A stretch of 64,000 bases of DNA from Rhizobium sp. ZPR4 (GTDB lineage: Bacteria > Pseudomonadota > Alphaproteobacteria > Rhizobiales > Rhizobiaceae). The position numbers and the translations under genes are program-made. Positions 26,259 through 36,437 of the stretch are shown in pieces. The DNA is taken from assembly GCF_040215725.1 (NCBI RefSeq), contig NZ_CP157968.1, forward strand, positions 1,674,001 to 1,738,000, in the 5' to 3' direction. Below the pieces are notes generated by a model. The model was not told the origin of the DNA. It did no database searches and was given only the letters and a program-made list of their open reading frames with translations. How positions within the stretch are numbered: position 1 is the stretch's first letter; every line of letters begins with the position of its first letter.

Positions 26259-27743
26259 ATGAGCAGCATTACGGGACGGCTCGTCAAGGGAAGCATGTGG
26301 TTAAGCCTGTCTCGAACCATCGTGAACGGGCTTGCGACGCTTAGCACCTTCGTATTAGCCCGCTATCTGGCACCTGCCGATTTCGGCGTCGTTGCTCTGG
26401 GCATGACCATCCTCATGATCGTCACGACCATCACCGAGCTGTCGCTCTCCGAGGCGCTGATCCGTCATGCCGCACCGGATGAATCTCATTTCAGTGCTGC
26501 CTGGACGCTGAATGCCGCACGAGGGCTGGCGATCTGCATCCTGTTTGCGATCTTTGCCTATCCGGCGGCTGCCCTATTCAATGAGCCCAGACTGACAGGC
26601 GTCATGTTCGCTCTTGGTATCAGCATGCTGATGGGCGGTCTTACGAATCCACGGCGCATCATGCTCCAGCGCGACCTGATCTTCTGGCAGGAGTTCGTGC
26701 TGGCCGTTTCACAGAAGTTCGCGGGCTTCGTTGCCTCTGTTGCGATCGCGATCATCTATCAAAGCTATTGGGCACTGGTCGTCGGCACGCTTATCAGCCA
26801 GGCGACGAATGTCATCGTTTCCTATCTCGTGCTGCCGTTCCGTCCCAGGATCACCTTCCAGCATATGCGGGAGTTCTTCTCCTTCTCGGCCTGGCTTACC
26901 GCCGGCCAGATCGTCAGCACGCTCAACTGGCGCTTCGACTATCTGCTTGTTGGCAAGATGCTCGGCGGCATCCAGCTCGGCTACTATTCGGTGGGGAGCA
27001 ACCTCGCCATGATGCCGACACGGGAGGCGACAGCGCCCCTCACCCAGACAATCTATCCGGCTTTTGCTGGCATTCACAACGATTCCGGCCGGCTCGCCGC
27101 CGCCTATCAGCGTGTGCAGGCGCTTGTTGCTGCCGTGGCCCTTCCGGCCGGCATCGGCGTTGCCGTGACTGCCGATCCGCTGGTCAGGCTCGCACTTGGC
27201 GACAAATGGGCGCCGGTCATTTTCATCATCCAGTCGCTTGCCTCCGTCTTTGCGCTGCAGACGCTGGGTTCGCTCGTGCAGCCGCTCGGCATGGCAAAGG
27301 GCGAGACGCGCGTGCTCTTCGTTCGCGACACGCAGATGTTCTGCCTGCGGGTACCGATCATGATCGGCGGTCTGATCCTCTACGGACTTCCAGGTGTTAT
27401 CGCCGGCCGGGTATTCACCGGCCTATTCAGCACCGCCGTCAACATGATGCTCGTGCGGCGCTTCACCGGCATCAGCGTCGCCAAGCAACTGTCGGTGAAC
27501 CTTCGGGCACTCGCAAGCGTCGCCGTGATGGCGGCAGGCGTTTCGCTCGCCTCAAACCATCTGGCCTACACGGACGACAAGCTCGTGCTCGTCACGCACC
27601 TCGCAATCCTGATCCTGCTTGGTGGCCTGCTCTACTGCGGTTCGACGCTCCTGCTGTGGACGTTGATGAAGCGGCCGGCCGGTCCTGAAACGGAGGTTCG
27701 CAACATACTCGGCAAAGTGCTGCCGAAACTTCGTCCTGCCTGA
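26259..27743 (+). CDS. Polysaccharide flippase (MOP/PST family, Wzx/ExoT-like)
   Basis: 494 aa with about 12-14 hydrophobic segments. The opening GSMWLSLSRTIVNGLATLSTFVLARYLAPADFGVVALGMTI (about residues 11-52) is typical of lipopolysaccharide flippases. ATG 26259 is preferred over GTG 26241. It exports a lipid-linked oligosaccharide across the inner membrane. Followed 59 bp later by a pyruvyltransferase gene, suggesting an acidic surface polysaccharide. Confidence 0.9.
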   Translation: MSSITGRLVKGSMWLSLSRTIVNGLATLSTFVLARYLAPADFGVVALGMTILMIVTTITELSLSEALIRHAAPDESHFSAAWTLNAARGLAICILFAIFAYPAAALFNEPRLTGVMFALGISMLMGGLTNPRRIMLQRDLIFWQEFVLAVSQKFAGFVASVAIAIIYQSYWALVVGTLISQATNVIVSYLVLPFRPRITFQHMREFFSFSAWLTAGQIVSTLNWRFDYLLVGKMLGGIQLGYYSVGSNLAMMPTREATAPLTQTIYPAFAGIHNDSGRLAAAYQRVQALVAAVALPAGIGVAVTADPLVRLALGDKWAPVIFIIQSLASVFALQTLGSLVQPLGMAKGETRVLFVRDTQMFCLRVPIMIGGLILYGLPGVIAGRVFTGLFSTAVNMMLVRRFTGISVAKQLSVNLRALASVAVMAAGVSLASNHLAYTDDKLVLVTHLAILILLGGLLYCGSTLLLWTLMKRPAGPETEVRNILGKVLPKLRPA

Positions 27744-27802
27744 AAACGCGCGGCCGATGTTGGCCGGAGACTAACCTGTCATCTAAACGGGGGAATGGGG
27801 AA

Positions 27803-28816
27803 ATGACATTACAATCAAATCAAGTGCTGATCGCAAAACTGGACAACATGATCCACGATTGCCTGAAAGACTACATCAGCAATGATGAGCCTCTGGCGAT
27901 CCTCGATTTTCCTGACATCCGCAATTGCGGCGACTCGGCCATTTGGCTGGGCGAAATGGCCTATCTCAACAGGCGATATGGCAAGCGGCCGACCTATGTC
28001 TCGCGGATCGATGACTTTTCGCCCGAGCAACTCGAACGCACCATGCCGACCGGCCCGATCTTCATTCATGGCGGCGGCAATTTCGGCGACATATGGGATG
28101 CGCATCAGGACTTTCGCGAACGGGTACTGGAGCGTTTCCCCAATCGGCAGGTGATCCAGTTCCCGCAATCCATCCATTACAAGTCCCAGGCACGTATAGA
28201 AGAAAGTGCCCGCGTCATCGGACGCCACAAGAACTTCGTATTGCTGGTGCGCGACGAAGAATCGAAGGAGTTTGCCCATAAGCACTTCGACTGCGAAGTG
28301 CGCCTTTGCCCGGATATGGCCTTCAGCATTGGAACGATCCAGCCTGATGAACCGGAATTTCCGGTGCTTGCCATGCTTCGATCCGATCTCGAGAAGGTGG
28401 GAGATGCCAATCTTTCTGCCTATCCCGATATTCCGAAGGAGGATTGGACGACTGAATCCGCCAAGCGTGTGCGCATCTCCAAGGCGTTCGGTGCGGCGAC
28501 GGCATTGCTGGCCCTCAAGCCGGCAGAAATACGCCTGCGCAAACTCGACGCGGCAGCGCATAACCGACTGCGGCGCGGCATCCGCCAGATCTCCCGTGGC
28601 CGGGCGATCGTCACGGACCGGCTGCATGTCCACATCTGCTCGATCCTGCTTGGGCGACCGCACGCAGTACTGGACAATAGCTATGGCAAGATACGTCGGT
28701 TCATGGCCGCATTTTCCGGTGGTACCGATCTGGCTTACCGAGCGACCTCGCTCGACGACGGTATCGCTTGGGCGCGCCATCAAGCGGCCACGCAACCATT
28801 GGCACCGGCGGCCTGA
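27803..28816 (+). CDS. Polysaccharide pyruvyl transferase family protein
   Basis: 337 aa. Family motifs are LDFPDIRNCGDSAIWLGEM, FIHGGGNFGDIW, VIQFPQSIHY and the late VTDRLHVHICSILLGRPHAVLDNSYGK, which resembles ExoV/CsaB-type ketal pyruvyltransferases. It adds pyruvate from phosphoenolpyruvate to sugars of an exopolysaccharide. GGGGGAATGGGG precedes the ATG. It forms a pair with the flippase gene; the glycosyltransferases must lie elsewhere. Confidence 0.88.
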   Translation: MTLQSNQVLIAKLDNMIHDCLKDYISNDEPLAILDFPDIRNCGDSAIWLGEMAYLNRRYGKRPTYVSRIDDFSPEQLERTMPTGPIFIHGGGNFGDIWDAHQDFRERVLERFPNRQVIQFPQSIHYKSQARIEESARVIGRHKNFVLLVRDEESKEFAHKHFDCEVRLCPDMAFSIGTIQPDEPEFPVLAMLRSDLEKVGDANLSAYPDIPKEDWTTESAKRVRISKAFGAATALLALKPAEIRLRKLDAAAHNRLRRGIRQISRGRAIVTDRLHVHICSILLGRPHAVLDNSYGKIRRFMAAFSGGTDLAYRATSLDDGIAWARHQAATQPLAPAA

Positions 28817-29134
28817 CCCGGCCCGGTCGCATCAGGCGACAGAAATCCCAGGCGTCGAAGGCCGGTACTGATCGATATGCAAGTACACGCGCTTGAATTC
28901 GACGCTGTGTGCGTCGCCGCGCACGACGCTGTCGCTTGAGCAAGATCGCTGGCTTGCCGTCGATCCATGATCTGGCGGCAGGATCACTATAGAATATCGG
29001 GCGGAAGCACGTTAAGCGCTCCCGCCCGATCTTTAGGGCTGATTTCAGTTGCGAGACGACCATCCAACAAGCGGTGCGACACTGCCCAGGCTCGCCACAC
29101 CGCTCGATTTCACCGCTTCAGATGGAAGCTGCCC
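28817..29134. other. Intergenic region between convergent operons
   Basis: 318 bp between the pyruvyltransferase gene and the last gene of the ery operon. Apart from the hairpin at 28996-29030 nothing is recognised. Confidence 0.5.
28996..29030. terminator. Bidirectional hairpin terminator
   Basis: ATCGGGCGG (28996-29004) pairs with CCGCCCGAT (29022-29030), with a further partial inner stem. It can serve both convergent transcripts. Confidence 0.65.
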
Positions 29135-29590
29135 TTAACGGGCGTTGTACTTCGCATCGACCTCGTTCATGGCCTTGACGTTGCCGGCCGAACGGCCGTT
29201 CTCGTCAAAGGTCTGCGCCAGGAAGGCGTCGGCGATTGTCTTGGCGAGTTCGGTGCCGATGACGCGGGCGCCCATGGTGATGATCTGGGCGTTGTTCGAG
29301 AGCGCTGCGCGCTCTGCCGAATAGGTATCATGGGTGAGTGCGGCGCGAATACCCGGCACCTTGTTGGCCGAGATGCAGACACCGATGCCCGTACCACAGA
29401 CGAGGATCGCTTTGTCATAGGTGCCATCGACGACGCCGGAGGCGACGCGGTCGGCGAGATTGGCATAAAATGCATCCGGGCCTTCATCAGTGCGCGACAC
29501 TTCGCTCACCTCGAAACGGTCCTTCAGATGATCGGCGAGAACCTTGGCGAGGCCTTCGCCGGCGCTATCTCCAGCAATAGCAAGCTTCAT
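29135..29590 (-). CDS. rpiB: RpiB-type isomerase, D-erythrulose-4-phosphate isomerase (EryI-like)
   Basis: 151 aa RpiB fold with the active-site cysteine in [16 protein letters not shown] (Cys65) and the phosphate-binding arginine region. It closes an erythritol operon 10 bp after the Tpi-like gene. In Brucella and rhizobia the RpiB paralogue of this locus interconverts D-erythrulose-4-phosphate and D-erythrose-4-phosphate, feeding the pentose phosphate pathway. The assignment is by family plus operon position. Confidence 0.9.
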   Translation of the reverse strand: MKLAIAGDSAGEGLAKVLADHLKDRFEVSEVSRTDEGPDAFYANLADRVASGVVDGTYDKAILVCGTGIGVCISANKVPGIRAALTHDTYSAERAALSNNAQIITMGARVIGTELAKTIADAFLAQTFDENGRSAGNVKAMNEVDAKYNAR

Positions 29591-29600
29591 GATATGTCTC

Positions 29601-30371
29601 CTAGAGTTTGGCGGCGCACTTGGCGAGAATGTCGAGGTAGCCTTCGACGTTCCAGGCCGAGCGGCCGATAAAGAGCCCGTCTACGTGCGGGCAGGATATG
29701 AGTTCTTCACAATTTTGCGGATTGACTGATCCGCCGTAGAGGCATGGAATCTTTCGGCCGAGCACCTTTCGCGCGACCGCAATGATTTCGGCCTGGCGCG
29801 CATCGGCATAGGAAGGCTCGGCGGGTATCCCCTTTTCGCCGATCGCCCAGACCGGCTCATAGGCGAGCAGAATTTCAGCCCGCTTCTGCTCATCCGAGAG
29901 CTTCGATAGAGCTCCAATAACCTGCTCGCTCAGGATTTCCGTTGCGCGGCCGCTCTCGCGGTCGGCCAATGTCTCGCCGATGCAGATGAGCGGGATCAAT
30001 CCGTGACGGACGGCTGCTTCGGTCTTCAGGCCGACGGTCTCATTGGTCTCGCCAAAAAACTCGCGACGCTCCGAATGACCGAGCTCGACGATGTCGAGAT
30101 TGCAATCCTTCAGCATCAGCGGAGAGATTTCCCCCGTCCAGGCGCCCTGATCGGCCCAATGCATGTTCTGAGCGCCGACCTTGACTGAGCTTTCCGACAG
30201 GATCGACTTGACCTCGCGCACGGCGGTGAACGGCGGAATGATGAAGCGCTGGATGCGGGGATCGCGCAAGGCATCGGCGGCATACAGCGCTTCAGCAAAG
30301 GCGCGCGCCTCGGCAAGCGTCTTGTTCATCTTCCAGCTCGTGCCGATCCAATAGCGAGGCTTCTCTGTCAT
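29601..30371 (-). CDS. tpiB: Triosephosphate isomerase-like L-erythrulose-1-phosphate isomerase (EryH-like)
   Basis: 256 aa TIM barrel with Lys in SWKMNKT, the catalytic His in ELGHSERRE and Glu in [10 protein letters not shown]. Located between deoR and rpiB in the ery operon, so most likely the tetrulose-phosphate isomerase (EryH/TpiB) rather than glycolytic TpiA. Its start overlaps the deoR stop by 4 bp. A residual role as true Tpi cannot be excluded. Confidence 0.9.
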   Translation of the reverse strand: MTEKPRYWIGTSWKMNKTLAEARAFAEALYAADALRDPRIQRFIIPPFTAVREVKSILSESSVKVGAQNMHWADQGAWTGEISPLMLKDCNLDIVELGHSERREFFGETNETVGLKTEAAVRHGLIPLICIGETLADRESGRATEILSEQVIGALSKLSDEQKRAEILLAYEPVWAIGEKGIPAEPSYADARQAEIIAVARKVLGRKIPCLYGGSVNPQNCEELISCPHVDGLFIGRSAWNVEGYLDILAKCAAKL

Positions 30372-31144
30372 GTCATATCCTGGTTCGAGGCGATGGTAAG
30401 GGCGATGCCGTCGCGGCGAAATTGCTCGGCAATGGCGGCATCTGGCACGTGATCGGTAATCACGGCATCGAAATCGGTAAGATCGGCCATCACATGCAGG
30501 GCGGTATGCCCGATGCGCTGATGGCTGACGAGCAGGCAGCTTTTAGCGGCCGATGCAATCATTGCCCGCTTCGTGCGCACGACATTATCATCCATGTGAT
30601 AGGCAAGCTTGCCGGAAACGGCTGGCGTCGACAGGAAGGCGATATCAGCGCGCAGCCGCGACAATGCCTCTTCGGTGACGACGCCCAAAAAGGCATTGAA
30701 CTTGGCGGAATAGACGCCGCCGAGCGCGATGAGCGTGATGCCGCTTTCGCTCTTCATGCGGTCTATGATTGCAGCATTGTTGGTGATCAGCGTCAGGGGC
30801 CGCTTTTGCAGCAGCATCTCGCCGAGAACGGCGGCCATGGATCCGTCATTGATCATGACGGTCATGCCGGGCTCGACCAGATCGAGCGCTGAGCGTGCCA
30901 TGGCGAGCTTTTCGTCATGGTCCTGGCGCTCGCGGAAACGGAAGTCGCTTTCGAACTGGGTGCCAGCATCGATGGTCGCGCCACCGCGAACCTTGCGCAG
31001 CACGCCAGCCTGCTCGAGATCGTCGAGATCGCGGTGGATCGTCATCTTGGACACGACGAAACGGTCGGCCAGATCGTCGAGATCGACGGTCTTATGCTCG
31101 ACGAGCAGATTGATGATCGATTGCTGGCGCTCTTCGCGTTTCAC
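30368..31144 (-). CDS. DeoR/GlpR-family regulator in ery operon
   Basis: 258 aa from GTG 31144 with GGAG 6 nt upstream. DeoR helix-turn-helix: RQQSIINLLVEHKTVDLDDLADRFVVSKMTIHRDLDDLEQAG (about residues 7-48), then a DeoRC sensor domain related to sugar-phosphate isomerases (TLITNNAAII, ALGGVYSAKF). Probably senses a tetrose or tetrulose phosphate. Coupled to tpiB. A shared 11-mer ATATTTTTCTG lies just upstream of it and in the eryA/ABC intergenic region. Confidence 0.88.
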   Translation of the reverse strand: MKREERQQSIINLLVEHKTVDLDDLADRFVVSKMTIHRDLDDLEQAGVLRKVRGGATIDAGTQFESDFRFRERQDHDEKLAMARSALDLVEPGMTVMINDGSMAAVLGEMLLQKRPLTLITNNAAIIDRMKSESGITLIALGGVYSAKFNAFLGVVTEEALSRLRADIAFLSTPAVSGKLAYHMDDNVVRTKRAMIASAAKSCLLVSHQRIGHTALHVMADLTDFDAVITDHVPDAAIAEQFRRDGIALTIASNQDMT

Positions 31145-31258
31145 CTTGCACTCCGGCCATTGGCCCGAAATGGAACTCAGAAAAATATAACACTAAAATC
31201 TCACAATTCAACATTTCTATTGTTACATTGAGATGAATTCGTGTTTCCACAGACAGGA

Positions 31259-32203
31259 TCACACCTGATCCTTCAGCAATGTCCGCGCCGTTTTCTCGTC
31301 CGTGATCAGACCATAAAGACAGCGGCTTTTGAGGACGGCGCGGATGGCCTCGACCTTCGGCAATCCGCCGGAAAGCGCCACCAGCCGCTCGCCCTTCGTG
31401 CGCGGCAAGGAGGCAGACAATGTGCGAGAGGTCAGCGTGGTCTCAAGGATATTGCCGTCGGCATCAAAGAAATGGCCGAGAATTTCGCCAACGCCGCCGG
31501 CCGCGGTAATCTCCTTGATCTCCTTCGGCTCGACCATGCCCGACAAGACAAGCTGCGCATCCGTATCGACGGTGCCGAGACCGACGAGCTTGAGATCGGC
31601 GCCGTTTGCAAGATCGAAGACTTCCTTCACGCCACGCTGGGCAAGCAGCACGTCGCGGTCTTCCCTCGTATTGGCGAAGAAGGGCACCGGCATGACATGC
31701 GATTGCATCCCGGTCTTTTCGGCGATGCGATGCATCACGTCATAGGGGTTGGCCGCATAGTTTCGCGTCAAGCCGCCGAGCAGCGAGACGAAACGCAAAT
31801 CCTTGGCGCTGACGCGTGCCATGTGATGGACGGCCGAAGACAATGTTCGGCCATGGCCGAGGCCGATGACCTTGTTGTTGCCACTCTCGATCTCCCGGCG
31901 CAAGAAACCGGCGCCTGCCTGTCCGAGTGCTCGAAACTCGAAGCCTTCTTCACCGAGATCGGGCGCGACCTCGCAATATTGCAGGCCGAAGCGTGCCGCG
32001 ATCTGCGTCTCAAGCTCGACGCATTCGACGATATCGCCATCGATCGTCACCTTGACGACGCCTTCGGCGACGGCACGCGCGATCAGTCGGTGCGCCTTCA
32101 CCGAGGGAACGCCGAGACGCTTTGCCACCTCAGACTGGGTCAGTCCGCCGGCATAGTGCAACCAGGCCGCCCGCACGGCAAGCGAGGCATCTGCATCCGT
32201 CAT
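31259..32203 (-). CDS. eryD: EryD-like SorC-family sugar-binding transcriptional regulator
   Basis: 314 aa. An N-terminal sigma-like helix-turn-helix (AWLHYAGGLTQSEVAKRLGVPSVKAHRLIARA) precedes a SorC/DeoR-type effector domain (VIGLGHGRTLSSAVHHMA, LVALSGGLPKVEAIRAVL). EryD of Brucella is an erythritol-responsive repressor in the same operon position. AAGGA precedes ATG 32203. Confidence 0.9.
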   Translation of the reverse strand: MTDADASLAVRAAWLHYAGGLTQSEVAKRLGVPSVKAHRLIARAVAEGVVKVTIDGDIVECVELETQIAARFGLQYCEVAPDLGEEGFEFRALGQAGAGFLRREIESGNNKVIGLGHGRTLSSAVHHMARVSAKDLRFVSLLGGLTRNYAANPYDVMHRIAEKTGMQSHVMPVPFFANTREDRDVLLAQRGVKEVFDLANGADLKLVGLGTVDTDAQLVLSGMVEPKEIKEITAAGGVGEILGHFFDADGNILETTLTSRTLSASLPRTKGERLVALSGGLPKVEAIRAVLKSRCLYGLITDEKTARTLLKDQV

Positions 32204-32335
32204 CGACCGTTCCTTTTCATTTCACTCCGCATGATCTCTCGCCTGTCTTTTTCCGGCACGTTCCCGATCCCGGCAACCTCTCCGATCGGAGAATAAGAGC
32301 TACCCCACGGAATCGGGACTCGGCCGCTCCAGCGG

Positions 32336-33268
32336 CTAGATATGCAAGTCGCTGGCGCCCGTGTCGATATGAGGCGCCCAGAAGGCGATACTTTCGGCAA
32401 TCTGCGAGATGACCTGGCGATCGTTGGGCTCGCGCTCCTTGAAGGAGAGTTCCAGGCAGATTTCGTTATCCCTGGCGCCGCCTTCGGCAAAAGCCTTCAG
32501 CAGCGGCTCCGGCTGGATACGGCCCTTGGCATTGAATTCCGCAGTGAAGGGGCGATGCCCACCCTTATCCATCAGGCTCTGCTTGATATGGATGATCGGC
32601 GAGACCTTGGGGACCGCACGCGCCCAGGCATAAGGATCATAATCATCGGGATTGGACGAGGTGACATCGCCATGATCGATATCGGCCATCATCCACATGG
32701 GGATGGCGAAAGGGGCCTTCGTCAATCTGCCCTGCAGCGAAACGCAAGCCTCGATGGTCTCGCCGAATTCGCGGCCGATGCTCATCGGCTCCCAGAAAAT
32801 ATAAGAGAGGCCGGCGGCGCGGGCATGCTCGGCCACCTCGCCCCAGCAGTCGATGGCGATCTCAATCAGCTCCTCGCGTCGGACCGGATCGTCATAGTCC
32901 TTGTAGGTGAAGATCGCGAACTGCGTGCCGACGGAATGACCACCGAGATCGGCGGTGATATCGGCAAAGGTCTTGAACCAGTCGACATAATAGCGGCGGA
33001 CATCATTGTCCGGGTGGCCGAAATGGTTGAGACGGCCGTAGGGACCGGTCATCCCCGAGGTTACGCGGACGCCGGTCCGCTTCAGGGCCGCTCGCATGTC
33101 GCGCGTCAGCCGGCTGATAATCGGCGCCTGCCAGCTCGGATTGATGAATTCATGCGTGAGCTGCAGGTCGCGGATGCGCAGATCGCGCGCAACCGTCTCG
33201 ATCAGATCGGCCGGCTCGGCAAAGCGGTTCACCAGCGGGTTGGTGTTGAGTGAAAGCGTCAAGGGCAT
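32336..33268 (-). CDS. eryC: EryC-like sugar phosphate isomerase/epimerase
   Basis: 310 aa TIM-barrel of the xylose-isomerase-like class. The start at 33268 has GGGAG 7 nt upstream. Acidic and histidine metal-site residues are visible in LTHEFINP, YIFWEPMSIGRE, MADIDHGD, IIHIKQS and CLELSF. In the erythritol pathway EryC acts on an erythrulose phosphate epimer step. Order eryA-eryB-eryC-eryD supports the call. Confidence 0.9.
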   Translation of the reverse strand: MPLTLSLNTNPLVNRFAEPADLIETVARDLRIRDLQLTHEFINPSWQAPIISRLTRDMRAALKRTGVRVTSGMTGPYGRLNHFGHPDNDVRRYYVDWFKTFADITADLGGHSVGTQFAIFTYKDYDDPVRREELIEIAIDCWGEVAEHARAAGLSYIFWEPMSIGREFGETIEACVSLQGRLTKAPFAIPMWMMADIDHGDVTSSNPDDYDPYAWARAVPKVSPIIHIKQSLMDKGGHRPFTAEFNAKGRIQPEPLLKAFAEGGARDNEICLELSFKEREPNDRQVISQIAESIAFWAPHIDTGASDLHI

Positions 33269-33296
33269 ATATGGTCTCCCGGCAGGGGCTGTTGGT

Positions 33297-34808
33297 TCAG
33301 GCGGCGAGCGCCAGCTCGGCGTCAAACCAGGCAGCAAAAGCTGCCTTCTCTTCAGCCGTCATGCGCAAACCTTCCTTGGTGCGGCGCATCAGCACGTCTT
33401 CGGCCGCCTGCGCCCATTCGCAAGCTACGAGATAACGAACCTCAGCCTCATAGAGATTGCCGCCGAAATGCCGGCCGAGCTCGGCCAGCGACGTCGCATT
33501 GCCAACGATCTGCCTGGTGCGGGCGCCATAGAGATGGCCGTAATGATTGACGAGCGCACGCGGCATCCAGGGATAGGCGGCACGCAGCGTGTCGGAAAAG
33601 GCGACATAATCGGCATTCGGGATCTCGCCGCCCGGCAGAACCGCACCCCGCGTCCAGTCGCCGCCCATCTTCGGGAAGAATTTGGTGAGCCGCTGCATGG
33701 CGTGTTCAGAGAGCTTGCGGAATGTCGTGATTTTGCCGCCGAAGACACTCAAGAGCGGTGCGCCGCCGGTCTCGTCGAGATCGAAGACGTAGTCGCGCGT
33801 GACGGCCGAAGGATTGCCCTTGCCGTCGTCGAACAGCGGCCGGACGCCGGAGAAGCTTTCAAGCACGTCGGAGCGGCGCAGCTTCTCCTTGAAATAGCGG
33901 TTTACGGCGGTGATCAGGTAGTCGATCTCCTTCTCGTCGGCCCTCACCTCTTCCGGCTTGCCTTCATAAGGAATATCGGTCGTACCGATCAGCGCCTTAT
34001 CGCCTTCATAAGGGTTGATGAAGATCACGCGCTTGTCGTGATTCTGGACGAGATAGGCCTGCTGACCGGCCCAGAATTTCGGAACGATGATGTGGCTGCC
34101 CTTGACGAGCCGGACGCTGCGCTGGCTGTTCGAGCCAACGACACGGCCGATAATGTCGTTGACCCAGGGGCCGGCAGCATTCACCAGCACGCGGGCACGA
34201 ACGGTCCGCACATCGCCGGAACGTTCGTCGCGCATCTGAACGACCCAGTTCCCCTGATCGCGTCGCGCGCTGACGCAAGCCGTGCGGGTCAGGATCTGCG
34301 CACCTTTCGCCGAAGCATCGAGTGCATTGAGAACGACAAGCCGGGCGTCATCAACCCAACAGTCGGAATATTCGAAACCCTTCGAATACTGGTCAAGAAT
34401 GGGGGCGCCTTCCGGATCACGCTTGAGATCCAGCGAACGCGTGCCCGGCAGCTTCTTGCGGCCGCCGAGATGATCGTAGAGGAAGAGGCCGAGCCGCACC
34501 AACCACGCAGGACGATCGGTCGGGCTGTGCGGCAGCACGAAACGCATTGGCCAGATGATGTGGCTTGCCGAATTGAGCAACACCTCGCGCTCGATCAGGG
34601 CTTCGCGCACCAGGCGGAATTCGTAATATTCAAGATAGCGCAGGCCACCATGCACCAGTTTGCCGGAGCGCGAGGACGTTCCTTCCGCCAGGTCGCCCTT
34701 CTCGCACATCATCACGGAAAGGCCACGCCCGGCCGCATCACGAGCAATGCCGGCACCATTGATGCCTCCGCCGATCACGAAAAGATCAAAGATTTCCGGT
34801 TCCATCAT
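33297..34808 (-). CDS. eryB: Erythritol-4-phosphate dehydrogenase EryB (GlpD family)
   Basis: 503 aa FAD-dependent dehydrogenase. The dinucleotide motif FVIGGGINGAGIARDAAGRG is at the N-terminus, with SSRSGKLVHGGLRYLEYYE, LVNAAGPWVND and SVFGGKITTFRKLSE following, as in aerobic GlpD. It oxidises L-erythritol-4-phosphate and passes electrons to the membrane quinone pool. GGAG lies 6 nt before ATG 34808. Distinguished from glycerol-3-phosphate dehydrogenase by operon context. Confidence 0.92.
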   Translation of the reverse strand: MMEPEIFDLFVIGGGINGAGIARDAAGRGLSVMMCEKGDLAEGTSSRSGKLVHGGLRYLEYYEFRLVREALIEREVLLNSASHIIWPMRFVLPHSPTDRPAWLVRLGLFLYDHLGGRKKLPGTRSLDLKRDPEGAPILDQYSKGFEYSDCWVDDARLVVLNALDASAKGAQILTRTACVSARRDQGNWVVQMRDERSGDVRTVRARVLVNAAGPWVNDIIGRVVGSNSQRSVRLVKGSHIIVPKFWAGQQAYLVQNHDKRVIFINPYEGDKALIGTTDIPYEGKPEEVRADEKEIDYLITAVNRYFKEKLRRSDVLESFSGVRPLFDDGKGNPSAVTRDYVFDLDETGGAPLLSVFGGKITTFRKLSEHAMQRLTKFFPKMGGDWTRGAVLPGGEIPNADYVAFSDTLRAAYPWMPRALVNHYGHLYGARTRQIVGNATSLAELGRHFGGNLYEAEVRYLVACEWAQAAEDVLMRRTKEGLRMTAEEKAAFAAWFDAELALAA

Positions 34809-34886
34809 GTCATGCTCCTAGGGATGCCTGAGGCATCATCAATTCAATCTTTAAGAGTGGCGCTCGCTCGCCGGTTCCCGTATCGG

Positions 34887-36437
34887 CTAATGCTGGGCCA
34901 GCTTGTCCCAGGCCGGCGCGATCGCCTGACGCACGTTCTTGTAGGCATCGAACAAGCGATCATAGCGCTCGACATTTGCCGGATCCGGCGCCTCGGCGTC
35001 ACCAAGCAACGGTGTCACCCAGTCGGCAATGCAGCTGTCCATGTCCTGATAGGCGCCGATCGAGACGGCCGCCATCATCGCGACACCGGCAGCCCCCGCC
35101 TCTTCGCGATCCGAAATCCGCACCGGTGCCTTGACGGCGGCCGACAGCGAACCACGCAGTGCACGCGACCGAGCGGCTCCTCCGGTGATACGCAGTTCTG
35201 AAGGCATGTCGCCCATGGCCGCGTAGCAATCCCGCGTTGCCATGCCGAGCCCTTCGACCACGGCTCTCAGCATGTCGGCAAAACCATGCCGTGTCGAAAG
35301 TCCGGTAAAACCGGCACGCGCATGTGCATTCACGAAGGGACCGCGCTCTCCGGCCTCTGAAATATAAGGATGATAGAGAAGGTTCGTCGCACGCGTGTCG
35401 GCAAACCAGGAATCGATGCGGGGGATGAGATCCGAATAAGAAACCTGATTTCCGCCAGCAGACATCAGATCCGCAGCAATCTTGAGAATCCAGTCGATAT
35501 TGATGGTCGCACCCATATTGGTCTGGACCTGCGTGACGATGCCGGGGATCGGCAAGGCAATGACATATCCCGTCCCCTCCTCGTTAAGCTGGACATCGGG
35601 CACGGCCTTGGCGCGCATATGCACGCCCGTCGATCCGATCGTCGAGCAGGCGGCGTTCTCGCCGCCAGTGCGCACGCCAGCGCCAAGCGCCGTCATGACC
35701 ATATCGACATAACCCAGGCAGACCGGTGTTCCGGCAAGCAGGCCGGCGGCCTTGGCCGCAGCATCCGTCAGAGGATGACTGATCTCGGTTCCGTCGATGA
35801 TCTCGGGCAGAAGCGAGCGCCGGCGGGCAAGGCCGAGCGCATCGATGACAACAGGATCATATTGGCGATTACGGAAATTGCCGAAGGTAAAGCTTGCCTC
35901 GGACGGATCGGTGGCGCGGATGCCGGTGAGATTGAGATAGAGCCAGTCCTTGCAATGGAGTGCCGTCTCTGCCCGATCGAGAAGCTCAGGCATGAAGCGA
36001 TCCATATGGGCGAGCTGTGCACCCTGCTGGCAAGTATTGAGACCGGTGCCGGTCGCCTCGAAACGGGCGCGATTGCCAGCCGAAGCACCCAGACGTGTAA
36101 CCGTCGCGGCGGCGCGGGCGTCGAGCCAGAGCCAGGCGTCGTCGACAGGAGTATTGCCGGAACCGACAAGCCAGGTGCCGTCGCCCTGCCCCGTTACGGC
36201 GATCGCTGCCGTTCGGGCAGCAAGGTTGTCGACCTTCTCCCCAAGTCCGCGCAATGCGCTGACGCAGTCCGACCACGTCTGGCCGAGCGACTGCGTGACC
36301 GAGCCGTCTTCCCCCGTCTCGTAGCGATTGCGCGCCGAAGCGGAAGCGATCTGCCTTCCGGACAATTCGAAAGCAACCGCCTTCAAAACAGAAGTACCCG
36401 CATCGATCCCGATGATGATCCCGTCGCTCTTAGACAT
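34887..36437 (-). CDS. eryA: Erythritol kinase EryA (FGGY family)
   Basis: 516 aa from ATG 36437. The FGGY N-domain has GIDAGTSVLKAVAFE and AVTGQGDGTWLV, and the C-domain has YHPYISEAGERGPF and ITGGAARSRALRG. It phosphorylates erythritol as the first step. First gene of a seven-gene leftward operon ending at rpiB. The longer upstream reading enters the promoter region and is rejected. Confidence 0.93.
   Translation of the reverse strand: MSKSDGIIIGIDAGTSVLKAVAFELSGRQIASASARNRYETGEDGSVTQSLGQTWSDCVSALRGLGEKVDNLAARTAAIAVTGQGDGTWLVGSGNTPVDDAWLWLDARAAATVTRLGASAGNRARFEATGTGLNTCQQGAQLAHMDRFMPELLDRAETALHCKDWLYLNLTGIRATDPSEASFTFGNFRNRQYDPVVIDALGLARRRSLLPEIIDGTEISHPLTDAAAKAAGLLAGTPVCLGYVDMVMTALGAGVRTGGENAACSTIGSTGVHMRAKAVPDVQLNEEGTGYVIALPIPGIVTQVQTNMGATINIDWILKIAADLMSAGGNQVSYSDLIPRIDSWFADTRATNLLYHPYISEAGERGPFVNAHARAGFTGLSTRHGFADMLRAVVEGLGMATRDCYAAMGDMPSELRITGGAARSRALRGSLSAAVKAPVRISDREEAGAAGVAMMAAVSIGAYQDMDSCIADWVTPLLGDAEAPDPANVERYDRLFDAYKNVRQAIAPAWDKLAQH

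Noticed and set aside
33096..35201. 701-aa rightward open frame across eryB and eryC
   Set aside because: Antisense to two strongly recognised genes; arginine/alanine-rich with no domain motif, typical of the third-position GC effect.
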